This document shows, one piece after another, positions 1 through 8,242 of a DNA stretch of 64,000 bases (position 1 is the first letter of the stretch; every line of letters starts with the position of its first letter). Origin of the DNA: Scandinavium sp036495715 (GTDB taxonomy: Bacteria > Pseudomonadota > Gammaproteobacteria > Enterobacterales > Enterobacteriaceae); assembly GCA_036495715.1 (NCBI GenBank), contig DASXML010000087.1:1-64000 (forward strand). Direction: 5' to 3'. The notes beneath the pieces are model-generated. The model was not told the DNA's origin. It ran no database searches and saw only the letters and a list, made by a program, of their open reading frames with translations. Both the position numbers and the translations under genes were made by a program.

Positions 1-327
1 GCCAGAGCCCGGGGGTGAAGGGGGCGGCGGCGACTGGCCGCCCCCTTCGTGCGCCCGTTGCCGGGACGTGAAAGGAAAGCGTGAACCAGAAGGCGCGCAA
101 CGGTTCACCGGGCTTAAAAAGGGCTTAACTGACAAGCATTACGCCAACGTGCGTCGCTTTTTTTACCCGGCATCTTTGTTTGCGGGCGAAAGACAAGATA
201 ACAGTTCTGGGCATAATAATAAGACTTTCGGTCAACACGTTTGGTACAGCGTTGAATAAAACATAATGAAGCGTATTTTGACTCTGGAATTTACCTCATA
301 ACTTATTGAGATTTAACGGAGTCTACA
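1..327. other. Non-coding left edge upstream of hdeB-like gene
   Basis: I see no convincing gene here. A GC-rich perfect inverted repeat with 12-bp arms lies at 17-28 and 37-48 (8-nt loop) but has no following T tract. A weak promoter candidate for the downstream gene is TTGACT at 278-283, 17 nt before ACTTAT at 301-306. An ACGGAG ribosome binding site lies just before the ATG at 328. Confidence 0.6.
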
Positions 328-654
328 ATGCTTAATAAATATTTATCTTCGAATCTGGCTATTATTGCGACCGCGCTGCTGAGCACCTGCACACTGAGCG
401 CCGTCGCCGCTGAGAAGCCAGCCAAGGACATGACCTGCCAGGAGTTTGTTGACCTCAACCCGCAGACGATGTCCCCGGTGGCCTTCTGGGTTTTCAATGA
501 CGATCAAGAAATGAAAGGTGGCGATTATGTATCTCTTCAGGAAACAGATACCATCGCCGTTCCTTTGACATTGAAACTGTGCAAAGACAAACCGCAGTCA
601 AAAATTAGTGAGTTCAAAAATGATGTCAAAAAGGAAATTAAGAAAGCATTTTAA
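328..654 (+). CDS. hdeB: HdeB-like periplasmic acid-stress chaperone
   Basis: Small periplasmic protein of the HdeA/HdeB family, acid-activated chaperones that keep periplasmic proteins soluble at low pH. The 108-residue product has a signal peptide of about 28 residues ending in AVAA, then a mature domain with the family pattern DMTCQEFVDLNP near the start and a second cysteine in KLCKDKP, giving the conserved disulfide pair. The C-terminus is lysine-rich. An ACGGAG ribosome binding site supports the start. The gene is followed by a bidirectional terminator and the convergent adiC, so it is its own unit. In E. coli hdeAB lie in the gad acid fitness island; here the gene sits beside the adi locus, and no hdeA is visible. 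HdeB rather than HdeA is chosen from the GGDYVSLQETD segment. Confidence 0.88.
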   Translation: MLNKYLSSNLAIIATALLSTCTLSAVAAEKPAKDMTCQEFVDLNPQTMSPVAFWVFNDDQEMKGGDYVSLQETDTIAVPLTLKLCKDKPQSKISEFKNDVKKEIKKAF

Positions 655-668
655 CTTTTACCAGAAAT

Positions 669-701
669 AAAAAAATGGACCGCATTGCGGTCCATTTTTT
701 T
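669..701. terminator. Bidirectional terminator between hdeB-like gene and adiC
   Basis: The stem ATGGACCGC (675-683) pairs with GCGGTCCAT (687-695) across a 3-nt loop and is flanked by an A run on the left and a T run on the right. It can therefore stop transcription from both convergent genes. Confidence 0.9.
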
Positions 702-715
702 ATGGATGACGAGCG

Positions 716-2053
716 TTATTGTTGACCGCCAGGGGTATCCAGTGGATAGGGGTTTTTATGGATGCGGTTGTAGTTGAGGGCATAAAAAGCGGTGATGACC
801 ATCAGCGTGACAAAGGACCACATAACCTCTTTTGCGCCTGAACCCACGACGGCCCAGATGCAGTAAGCAAAAGCAATCGCGGTGATCAGTAAATAGAGTG
901 GGCGGGCTTTACCGAAATGCCCGTGACCGAGCAAGAGCAAGGCTGCGCAGGTATAAAGGTACGGTACCAGAGTGAAAATAACCGAAATAGAGGAAACCAG
1001 ACCAAACTCTTTCGCAGCGTTGGGTGAGATGCTGCTGAACTGAAAAATCGTCATCAACACGCCGACGATCAGCAGACCGGCGACAGGCGTCCCGGCTTTG
1101 TTCACGCGGGCAAAAATGGCCGGGAATAAACCATCATCCGCCGCGGCTTTGGCCGTTTGACCTGCCAACAACGTCCAGCCTCCAAGTGAGCCAAGACAGC
1201 CCGCAGCGGCACAAAAGGACACAATGGCACCGGCAGTGTCACCCAGAGCTAGACGGGCGGCATCGCCGAAAGGTGAAGCTGAAACGCGAAGTGCAGCGTT
1301 GGGGAGCATTCCCATAATGGCCGTCGTGGAAAGTACGTAGCAGACCGCCGCAATCAGTACTCCACCAAGGGTAGCGATAGGCACATTGCGCTTCGGATTT
1401 TTAACGACGCCGGCGGCGACTGAGGCGCTTTCCACACCAATAAATGACCATAGCGTCACGTTCAGGGTGCTCTGAATAGCGCCAAAAGTTCCCAGACCGC
1501 TGACGTTCCAGGCATCCATATAGGTCTCTTTATGGAACCAGAACCAGCCGAACAGGGCGATCCCCACGATAGGCACCAGTGCCAGCACGGTGGCAACGGC
1601 CTGTACCCGAGTGATCATGGTGGGCCCGACAATGTTCAGCAACACGAAAATCCACAGTACGGCGACGCAGGTCAGCGTCAGCACCAGAGGATCTTTTAAC
1701 ACAGGGAAAAAATAGCTCAGATAGCCTACGCCAATGACCACCATCGCGATATTGCCGATCCAACAGGCAAGCCAATACAGCACGTTGGTTTGATAGCCGA
1801 GAAATGGGCCGAAGCAGCGGCGAGCATAGGCATAGGATCCGCCCGGGCTGGGATCCAGCGAGGACATTTTGGCATAAACCATCGAAAGCGCCAGGGCACC
1901 CAATATTGTGACAGCCCATCCGTAAATAGCAATTCCGCCCGTAGCGGCGAGATTGGCGGGTAACAGAAAAACGCCGGACCCCATAATATTTCCCGACACC
2001 ATTAAGGTGACGGGAATTAACCCAACTTTATGTGCTTCTGTAACACTCGACAT
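716..2053 (-). CDS. adiC: Arginine:agmatine antiporter AdiC
   Basis: Inner-membrane APC-family antiporter that imports arginine and exports agmatine, the transport half of arginine-dependent acid resistance. The 445-residue product matches the E. coli length and shows about 12 hydrophobic segments. The conserved first-helix motif is GNIMGSGVFLLP and the gating region contains SFIGVESAS. The frame is open a further 26 codons upstream, but the ATG at 2053 has an AAGGAGA ribosome binding site and gives the family N-terminus MSS..AHKVGLIPV. It lies downstream of adiY and adiA on the same strand, in the E. coli adiA-adiY-adiC order, 117 bp from adiY. It may have its own promoter in that gap. Confidence 0.97.
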   Translation of the reverse strand: MSSVTEAHKVGLIPVTLMVSGNIMGSGVFLLPANLAATGGIAIYGWAVTILGALALSMVYAKMSSLDPSPGGSYAYARRCFGPFLGYQTNVLYWLACWIGNIAMVVIGVGYLSYFFPVLKDPLVLTLTCVAVLWIFVLLNIVGPTMITRVQAVATVLALVPIVGIALFGWFWFHKETYMDAWNVSGLGTFGAIQSTLNVTLWSFIGVESASVAAGVVKNPKRNVPIATLGGVLIAAVCYVLSTTAIMGMLPNAALRVSASPFGDAARLALGDTAGAIVSFCAAAGCLGSLGGWTLLAGQTAKAAADDGLFPAIFARVNKAGTPVAGLLIVGVLMTIFQFSSISPNAAKEFGLVSSISVIFTLVPYLYTCAALLLLGHGHFGKARPLYLLITAIAFAYCIWAVVGSGAKEVMWSFVTLMVITAFYALNYNRIHKNPYPLDTPGGQQ

Positions 2054-2170
2054 GATTGTCATCTCCTTAAATAGCGATGTAAATATCGCAGAAGATGATA
2101 ACGCGAAGTTCTGAATGGTATTGGAAATCACCGTGGGGTATCGCTGTTTGCGATAAAAATATGTCCGAAA

Positions 2171-2950
2171 TTATAATCTCTCAGGGGTGTGAATGGTGTT
2201 TTCCTGACGTAACTGGTTGGCATAGTGCAGGGGCGTCATGCCATAAAAAGATTTGAACACGGAAATAAAATGGGATGGGCTGTGGTAGCCGCAGTTCTGC
2301 GAAATGGTATTGATGTTTTTCGTTTGGCTTCGCAATTGCTCGGTGGCTAATTGCATTCGACATTCCGTTACGATCTGGCTATAGCTGGTTTGTTCTTTTT
2401 TTAGTTTTTTCTTGAGAAGGCTTGAGCTCATAAACAAACATTTGGCGACGGAGTCCAGATACCATTCTTTTTTAATATCGCTGTTAATAATGGTGCGAAC
2501 ACGCTCGCAGGTGTTAGGCGGGAGCATGTTTATTAATAAAGGCAGCAGATGTACATCATCAAGAAAGATCGAAATGACGGTAAAAAGCAGTGAGCGCGTG
2601 CGTTCAATTTCACAAGGGTCGTTGGTCTGCATCATGCTGTGGGCCGCAGCCTGCTTGAAAATATCCGGTGTACGGCACGGCCGAGTGATGAAAGGCGGTG
2701 CCAGGCGCGATGACAGTGAGATCCCCGTGAGCGTTTTATCAATAAAGCGTAGGTATGCTTTTATAATTTGTCTGTCGACGTGGGCGATAAACGTTCTGTT
2801 TAGTGTGGAAAATTCAATGTGATTACCTTCTGCCGCCATCAGGATAAGGTGGTTAGCGGGCAGTAGAAAGGGTTCATTATTATTTATGCGAATCCATGTA
2901 TTTGATTCTGTTAATACAATAACACAAGCTTTGCTACTGCAAAGTCTCAT
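2171..2950 (-). CDS. adiY: AraC-family activator AdiY
   Basis: Transcriptional activator of the adi arginine decarboxylase locus. The protein has 259 residues, with a variable N-terminal domain and a C-terminal AraC-type double helix-turn-helix over about the last 100 residues. Recognisable parts are SLLKKKLKKEQTSYSQIV and NCGYHSPSHFISVFKSFYGMTPLHY. Alignment to E. coli AdiY (253 aa) is clear from the first residues, MRLCSSKACVIVLTE. It lies between adiA upstream and adiC downstream on the same strand. The closely related GadX/GadW regulators are the main alternative, but the position decides for AdiY. Confidence 0.93.
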   Translation of the reverse strand: MRLCSSKACVIVLTESNTWIRINNNEPFLLPANHLILMAAEGNHIEFSTLNRTFIAHVDRQIIKAYLRFIDKTLTGISLSSRLAPPFITRPCRTPDIFKQAAAHSMMQTNDPCEIERTRSLLFTVISIFLDDVHLLPLLINMLPPNTCERVRTIINSDIKKEWYLDSVAKCLFMSSSLLKKKLKKEQTSYSQIVTECRMQLATEQLRSQTKNINTISQNCGYHSPSHFISVFKSFYGMTPLHYANQLRQENTIHTPERL

Positions 2951-3124
2951 CGTCTGGCTCCTGAATACCGTGTTAAATCGCTGACTAAACCCGGTTATTT
3001 AAAGTGGCTAGGGGTTAACCGGAAATAACATAAAAATATCATTCTCAGACTAATAATCAAGGTTGATGGAGCATTTTATGCTGTAAAAAATATTATACGA
3101 TACTGTAAATATTCGTTCGAAGGG

Positions 3125-3154
3125 TAAAAAAAATCGCGGGGAAGTGTACCCGCG
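3125..3154 (-). terminator. adiA terminator
   Basis: On the minus strand, CGCGGG pairs with CCCGCG (3149-3154 with 3135-3140) and is followed by a run of T residues (the A tract at 3125-3133). It lies 26 bp beyond the adiA stop codon and separates adiA from adiY. Confidence 0.85.
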
Positions 3155-3179
3155 AAAAACTCAGGAAAGTAAAACAAAA

Positions 3180-5447
3180 CTAGTTTTTAATACACATGAC
3201 GTAGTAATTGCCGTTCATGATTTCGGTGCCTTCTGTTTCATGCTCAAATCCTGGGAACTGGTGATCCCATGATTGCAGTGCACGCAGGTAGCCTATTTGT
3301 GGGCTGTCTTCGTGACCGAAGTTTTCGCCGGAAAGGAGCATCGGAATACCCGGTGGATAAGGAATAACCGAGTTCGCAGAAATACGCCCGGTTAAATTAT
3401 CCAATGCGACGCGCTCAACATTATCCTCAACAATGGCTTCATAAGCCGCACGGGGAGTTATATTAGTCTGCGGCAAAGCAGAATAAGCGCGGTTCAGTTT
3501 TTCGCCGGGGTTATTTTCCCTTAACCAGCCAAACATTTGTTCGCCTAAATCGCGTACGCCAAGGCCGGTGTAAACCTGCGGATGTGCTCTTTCCAGTTCC
3601 GGCATGACCTCGCTGAGCGGAGTATTTTCATCGTAATGGCGCTTAAACGAGCACAGCGTGTTGACCAGCGTGCCCCACTTGCCGCGCGTTACGCCCATCG
3701 AAAACAGGAACATTATCTGAAAATCGGTGGTGCGGGTTGGAACGATGCCATGGCGGCTAAGCCATGCGGTCACCAGGGCGGCCGGTACTCCGCGCTCCAG
3801 CAACTGGCCATCATCGCCCATACCTGGTGTCAGCAGGCTCACTTTAATCGGGTCCAGCATGCTCCAGTTATCGGGCAGGTTCGCGAAACCGTGCCAGCTG
3901 TCTTCGGGGTGCATTACCCAGAACGATTGATCGGTTGCCAGCTGGTCGGCGGGCGCCTCTTCAAAGGGCATTTCCGTGCCGGAGTCAGGGCAGGTGAAGG
4001 TTTCCTTGTTCCAGGGTTTGAAGAACCACTCGCCATTTTGCGTGTGCTGACGATAAAGGCGGCCCAAGGCCTGGCGGAAATCTATCGCTTCATCAATGAC
4101 TTCTCGCGTCAACGAAAGCCCACCGTTACCGTCCATCATGGAAACCGCAACGTCGTTGGATGCGCAGATGGCATAAAGCGGCGAAGTCGTGGCATGCATC
4201 ATGTACGCCTGGTTAAACCGGGCAAAGTTGACTGCTCCGCGCCCTTCGCGGACGTGAATATAGGAAGCCTGCGAAAGCGCGTTCAATAGTTTATGGGTCG
4301 AGTGTGTGGCAAACACGGTCGGGCCCTGGCGATCGCCTGGCGCGCCGCGCATGGCGTAATGGTCGGCATAAATTGGGTTGAAGCGAGCATAACCATACCA
4401 GGCCTCGTCAAAGTGCAGGCGATCGCAGCTCTGTTCCAGCAGGCTTTGTACCTCTTTTGCGTTGTAGCAGACGCCATCATAGGTACAGTTTGTCACCACG
4501 GTATAAGCGGGGCGTTGGCCAGTTTTGTCACTTGCCAGCACGCTTTGGGCAATCTTATCTTCCAGTGCCGCCGGGGTCATTTCCTGCGGATAAATCGGAC
4601 CGATGATGCCGTAACGGTTGCGGCTTGGCACCATATACACAGGTTTTGCCCCGGTCAGAATCAGCCCCTGCTCAATTGATTTATGGCAGTTGCGATCGAT
4701 AATCACCACGTCCTTTGCGGTCATGCAGGCTTGCATGATTGTGCGGTTGGAGCCTGAAGTCCCGACAACCACTGACCATGAACGATCTGCGCCAAAGACT
4801 CTGGCGGCATTCTTCTCGCTCTCTGCGAAAGCGCCGGTGTGATCGAGCAGTGAACCCAACGAGGTACGTTCAATGCCCATATCGGTACGAAACAGGTTTT
4901 CACCGTAAAAATCATGATAATGGCGGCCGACAGGGGTCTTGGTAAAACCCACGCCACCCTGATGCCCCGGAGCGGCCCAGGAGTATTCATGAAGGTTGCT
5001 GTAGTTCATCAGTGCGGAAAACAGCGGGGGCAGAAGCTGTTGGCGGTAACGCGTCATTGCCGCGATGGCACGGCCTGCGATAAATTCGGCGCTGTCTTCA
5101 AGGATCCAGACGAACTCATCAACGTTCTCCAACTGCGTGCTGTAAATTTTAGCCGTCGTCTGTTCACGCTCACCTAATAGAAATACCGGCACGTTTTGCT
5201 GGCGCTCGCGCAGTTTCCCTAGCAGCTGCTGTACTCCCTGATGTTCATCTTGCTGTTTCATAAAATAGCTGAACATGAGGCAGTCAATGGCTTCATTGGC
5301 CGAGAGAATAGAGCAGGCGTCATCAAAGCTTTGGGAGCGAATGACGGACACATCCTGTTTTTGCAGTTCACAGGCCAGGCGCTCTACGGCGGAACCTGTC
5401 CATGCCTCCCGACGAGAGAACTCACTTTCAACAATCAAGACTTTCAT
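3180..5447 (-). CDS. adiA: Biodegradative (acid-inducible) arginine decarboxylase AdiA
   Basis: Cytoplasmic PLP-dependent enzyme that converts arginine to agmatine and CO2, consuming a proton; the catalytic half of arginine-dependent acid resistance. The 755-residue product has the fold-type I architecture of inducible decarboxylases: an N-terminal wing domain with a response-regulator-like fold (MKVLIVESEFSRREAW), a central PLP domain and a C-terminal domain. The Schiff-base lysine is in HSTHKLLNA near residue 386, preceded by the LHFDEAWYGYARFNP segment. E. coli AdiA has the same length. It is the first gene of the leftward adiA-adiY-adiC group and has its own terminator. Confidence 0.97.
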   Translation of the reverse strand: MKVLIVESEFSRREAWTGSAVERLACELQKQDVSVIRSQSFDDACSILSANEAIDCLMFSYFMKQQDEHQGVQQLLGKLRERQQNVPVFLLGEREQTTAKIYSTQLENVDEFVWILEDSAEFIAGRAIAAMTRYRQQLLPPLFSALMNYSNLHEYSWAAPGHQGGVGFTKTPVGRHYHDFYGENLFRTDMGIERTSLGSLLDHTGAFAESEKNAARVFGADRSWSVVVGTSGSNRTIMQACMTAKDVVIIDRNCHKSIEQGLILTGAKPVYMVPSRNRYGIIGPIYPQEMTPAALEDKIAQSVLASDKTGQRPAYTVVTNCTYDGVCYNAKEVQSLLEQSCDRLHFDEAWYGYARFNPIYADHYAMRGAPGDRQGPTVFATHSTHKLLNALSQASYIHVREGRGAVNFARFNQAYMMHATTSPLYAICASNDVAVSMMDGNGGLSLTREVIDEAIDFRQALGRLYRQHTQNGEWFFKPWNKETFTCPDSGTEMPFEEAPADQLATDQSFWVMHPEDSWHGFANLPDNWSMLDPIKVSLLTPGMGDDGQLLERGVPAALVTAWLSRHGIVPTRTTDFQIMFLFSMGVTRGKWGTLVNTLCSFKRHYDENTPLSEVMPELERAHPQVYTGLGVRDLGEQMFGWLRENNPGEKLNRAYSALPQTNITPRAAYEAIVEDNVERVALDNLTGRISANSVIPYPPGIPMLLSGENFGHEDSPQIGYLRALQSWDHQFPGFEHETEGTEIMNGNYYVMCIKN

Positions 5448-5767
5448 TGATTTTACCCACTAAAGTGAATGGCATTTTGTTGCCTGAACAACACATGACT
5501 TCGTGTTGGCGTGGTGTCGTTTTACTCCCTGTATCTTCGGGATTCAAACGTCGGTAAACAGGTTTGAATTTTAATATTTATATTTAATAACAGTGTGTTG
5601 CTAATGACTTTGACTGTTTTGGAGGGCCGATTTTTACTCATCAGGACTATTTTCATGTCTGAAATTGATATTCACGGATGATCGTGGGATGCCTGTGCAT
5701 GGCGGTGCACTGTCGAGGGATGTCTATACTTAACTGTTATCACAGGACATCACTGTCAGGAGGAAAC
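5448..5767. promoter_or_regulatory. Divergent intergenic region between adiA and the aldehyde dehydrogenase gene
   Basis: This 320-bp gap must hold the leftward adiA promoter and the rightward dehydrogenase promoter. A perfect inverted repeat CAACAC (5489-5494) / GTGTTG (5503-5508) with an 8-nt spacer lies about 45 bp upstream of adiA and could be an operator or leader hairpin. The middle (about 5560-5620) is AT-rich. No gene was found. A strong AGGAGG ribosome binding site precedes the ATG at 5768. Confidence 0.5.
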
Positions 5768-7222
5768 ATGACAATGCAGGCTCTCCAGGATAACGAACTT
5801 TTTCAGACCGGCTATCTGGTCGATGGCATTTGGAAAACGCTCGATACCACGTTCGATGTGGTAAACCCGGCAACCGGGGAAACGATCGCCAAAGTGGCGA
5901 AGGCCGGGAAACAGGAAACGGAAGCCGCCATCGCGGCGGCAAGTAAAGCCTTCCCACTGTGGCGGGCGAAAACCGCCAAAGAGCGCTCGGAAATACTGTA
6001 TCGCTGGTATCAGCTGATTATCGAAAACAAAACCTGGCTTGGCAGGCTGATGACCACCGAGCAGGGCAAGCCGCTGAAAGAAGCGGAAGGTGAAGTGGAA
6101 TACGCCGCGAGCTTTATTCAGTGGTTCGCCGAGCAAGGCAAACGCGCCAACGGTGAAATCATTCCGCCGGCAAAACCCGGTTCCCGTATTCTGGCGACCC
6201 GCGAACCGATCGGCGTGGTAGCGGCCATTACGCCGTGGAATTTCCCGATGGCGATGCTGACCCGTAAACTTGGCCCGGCCCTGGCGGCGGGTTGCACTGG
6301 CGTGATTAAACCAGCCAATAACACCCCACTCAGCGCGTTTGCTCTGCTGCAATTGGCGAAGAAAGCGGGTGTTCCTGATGGCGTGCTGAATGCCGTGGCG
6401 GGTCATACTCAGGAAATCAGCGACGCGATAATGGCCAGTCACGAAGTCCGTAAAATCTCCTTCACCGGTTCGACCGCCGTCGGTAAGACACTGGTACGCA
6501 ACGCCGCCGAAACCATGAAAAAGGTGTCGATGGAACTGGGCGGAAACGCGCCGTATATCGTTTTTGACGACGCGGATATCGATGCCGCAGTGAAAGGCGC
6601 GATTGCCAATAAATTCCGTAACGCCGGGCAGGTGTGCGTCAGTGTCAATCGCTTCTATATTCATGAAAAGGTGTATGACGATTTCACCCATAAGCTGACC
6701 GATGCCGTCAATACGCTCAAAGTCGGCAATGGCGTGGATGAAGGTGTGGTGGTCGGGCCGTTGATTGAACCTGCGGCGGTGAAGAAAGTGCGTGAGCATG
6801 TGGAAGATGCCGTCGCGAAAGGGGCCAGCATTCTGACGGGCGGTAAGCCTCATGCGCTCGGCGGTAATTTCTGGCTACCGACGGTATTGGGCGATTGCAG
6901 CGACAACATGCAGCTCGCGCAGGAAGAAACCTTCGGCCCGGTGGCGGCCTGTTTCCGCTTCACCAGCGAAGAGGAAGTTATCCAGCGCGCGAATAATACG
7001 CCGTTTGGTCTGGCTGCCTACTTCTATACTCAAAATTTACAGCGCGTGTTCCGTGTTGCTCAGGCGCTGGAAAGCGGGATGATTGGCATTAACGAATGTG
7101 CGGTGTCGACAGAGCTGGGACCGTTTGGCGGTGTAAAAGAGTCAGGGCTGGGCCGCGAAGGCTCCGTGTTAGGGCTGGATGAGTTTCTGGAAGTGAAAAC
7201 CCTGCATCTGGGGGGATTATAG
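5768..7222 (+). CDS. GabD-like NAD(P)-dependent succinate-semialdehyde dehydrogenase
   Basis: Aldehyde dehydrogenase superfamily enzyme predicted to oxidise succinic semialdehyde to succinate, the last step of GABA and putrescine breakdown. The 484-residue product aligns along its whole length with E. coli GabD (482 aa). The nucleotide-binding segment is ITPWNFPMAMLTRK, the catalytic glutamate is in MELGGNAP and the catalytic cysteine in FRNAGQVCV, about residue 290. The frame is open 30 codons further upstream, but the AGGAGG site fixes the ATG at 5768. It is a GabD paralogue by sequence; it is not in a gab operon and no transaminase lies beside it. Its place next to adiA could reflect polyamine metabolism, but that is inference. 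The exact aldehyde substrate is uncertain. Confidence 0.85.
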   Translation: MTMQALQDNELFQTGYLVDGIWKTLDTTFDVVNPATGETIAKVAKAGKQETEAAIAAASKAFPLWRAKTAKERSEILYRWYQLIIENKTWLGRLMTTEQGKPLKEAEGEVEYAASFIQWFAEQGKRANGEIIPPAKPGSRILATREPIGVVAAITPWNFPMAMLTRKLGPALAAGCTGVIKPANNTPLSAFALLQLAKKAGVPDGVLNAVAGHTQEISDAIMASHEVRKISFTGSTAVGKTLVRNAAETMKKVSMELGGNAPYIVFDDADIDAAVKGAIANKFRNAGQVCVSVNRFYIHEKVYDDFTHKLTDAVNTLKVGNGVDEGVVVGPLIEPAAVKKVREHVEDAVAKGASILTGGKPHALGGNFWLPTVLGDCSDNMQLAQEETFGPVAACFRFTSEEEVIQRANNTPFGLAAYFYTQNLQRVFRVAQALESGMIGINECAVSTELGPFGGVKESGLGREGSVLGLDEFLEVKTLHLGGL

Positions 7223-7274
7223 GCGGCATCCGGGGCGGCATTTGTCGCCCGTTTGGGAGAGAGGCGGGGCAGAC

Positions 7275-7550
7275 ATGAAAATCTACACCTTTGATTTTGA
7301 TGAAATTGAGACTCAGAACGATTTCTATCGTGAGTTTACCCGCACTTTCGCGCTCAGCGTCGCGTCCGTCCGCGATCTGGATTCTCTCTGGGAGGTGGTG
7401 ACCAGCACCCAGCTTCCCCTGCCGCTTGAGATAGAGTTCGTTCATCTCGAAGAGAAGCAGCGTCGGCGCTACGGTGCATTGATTCTGTTGTTCGATGAGG
7501 CGGAAGAAGAGCTGGAAGGAATGCTGCGGTTCAATGTGCGGCATCAATAA
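7275..7550 (+). CDS. yhcO: Barstar-family protein YhcO
   Basis: Small acidic 91-residue protein of the barstar (ribonuclease inhibitor) family. It begins MKIYTFDFDEIETQNDFYREF and contains the barstar-like DLDSLWEVV segment, matching E. coli YhcO (90 aa). No barnase-like partner lies in the window, so the role is unknown. The frame extends 11 codons upstream, but the ATG at 7275 gives the family N-terminus and has a GGGGCAG site upstream. It follows the dehydrogenase by 52 bp, so co-transcription is possible. It converges on the yhcN-type genes, as in the E. coli order yhcO-yhcN-argR. Confidence 0.9.
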   Translation: MKIYTFDFDEIETQNDFYREFTRTFALSVASVRDLDSLWEVVTSTQLPLPLEIEFVHLEEKQRRRYGALILLFDEAEEELEGMLRFNVRHQ

Positions 7551-7574
7551 AAAAGCCCCCGGCAAGCCAGGGGC
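7548..7574 (-). terminator. Terminator of the yhcN-type pair
   Basis: On the minus strand, GCCCC (7570-7574) pairs with GGGGC (7555-7559), extended by inner GGC/GCC pairs, and is followed by T residues. A second perfect hairpin, GTCGTC / GACGAC, lies at 7577-7594, closer to the gene. Confidence 0.75.
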
Positions 7575-7600
7575 AAGTCGTCAGCTAAGACGACGAGGGT

Positions 7601-7867
7601 TTATTTGTACAGCTCGGCAGTGGCATGCCAGGTGTCGCCACTACGGGCTTCAATGATACGGTAGCTACTGGCGCCTTCTTTCTCGGCTTTTGCGGCCAAC
7701 TCATGACGCATATCCATCGGGGCGCTACCTACCTGAGAAACGGAAACCGTGCCCATGGATTGCAGGTTTTGTGCCTGCTCTGCACTGACCTGGTGAACTG
7801 CTGCGCCTGCGCTAAAGGAAAGAACCGATGCCAGACCCAGTGTTGCGATAATCATTGCGCTTTTCAT
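7601..7867 (-). CDS. YhcN-like DUF1471 periplasmic protein, tandem copy
   Basis: Small DUF1471 (YhcN/BhsA/McbA) family protein of 88 residues. A signal peptide of about 22 residues is followed by the family core GTVSVSQVGSAPMDMRHEL and the C-terminal SGDTWHATAELYK. It is clearly a paralogue of the gene at 7979-8242: the last 20 residues are almost identical, while the signal peptide has diverged. Family members are stress-induced envelope proteins linked to acid, peroxide or biofilm responses; this one has no established role. It lies 111 bp downstream of its paralogue on the same strand, with its own AGGAG ribosome binding site and a terminator after it. Confidence 0.88.
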   Translation of the reverse strand: MKSAMIIATLGLASVLSFSAGAAVHQVSAEQAQNLQSMGTVSVSQVGSAPMDMRHELAAKAEKEGASSYRIIEARSGDTWHATAELYK

Positions 7868-7978
7868 ACTCTTTACTCCTCAATTCATTGACTACGCGGC
7901 GAGAAGGTTTGAACTGCTTTTTTTATGCCTGGTGCCGCGATGTTAGATTCTGTTTAGTGACTGACTACTTACGAAAAC

Positions 7979-8242
7979 TTATTTGTACAGCTCAGCCGTT
8001 GCATGCCAGTGGTCACCGCTACGCGCTTCGATAACGCGGTAAGAGGAAGCCCCTTGTTCCTGCGCTTTCTGGTTCAGCATCTCGTGCATATCCATTGGGG
8101 AAGAACCGACTGCACCCACGGAAACGGTGCCGATGGCTTCGCGATTCGCGGCCTGATCTGCGTTGATTGAATCAGCGGCGAAAGCGCCAAAAGAAAGAAC
8201 AGAAAGGATGGTCAACGCGCTCACAGTTGTTTTGATTTTCAT
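7979..8242 (-). CDS. yhcN: DUF1471 periplasmic stress protein YhcN
   Basis: Probable YhcN orthologue, 87 residues. Its signal peptide (MKIKTTVSALTILSVLSFGAF) is nearly identical to E. coli YhcN, as is the domain GTVSVGAVGSSPMDMHEML ending SGDHWHATAELYK. E. coli YhcN is a periplasmic protein tied to cytoplasmic acid and peroxide stress. It lies downstream of argR on the same strand, the E. coli arrangement, but a 378-bp gap with a terminator separates the two. A second copy follows at 7601-7867. Confidence 0.93.
   Translation of the reverse strand: MKIKTTVSALTILSVLSFGAFAADSINADQAANREAIGTVSVGAVGSSPMDMHEMLNQKAQEQGASSYRVIEARSGDHWHATAELYK

Noticed and set aside
68..259. GTG-started 63-codon open frame at the left edge
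   Set aside because: No ribosome binding site, no recognisable family and irregular composition; it lies in a probable promoter region.
5756..6853. 365-codon open frame antisense to the aldehyde dehydrogenase
   Set aside because: Composition rich in R, H, F and G is typical of the antisense of GC-rich coding DNA; the sense gene is unmistakable.
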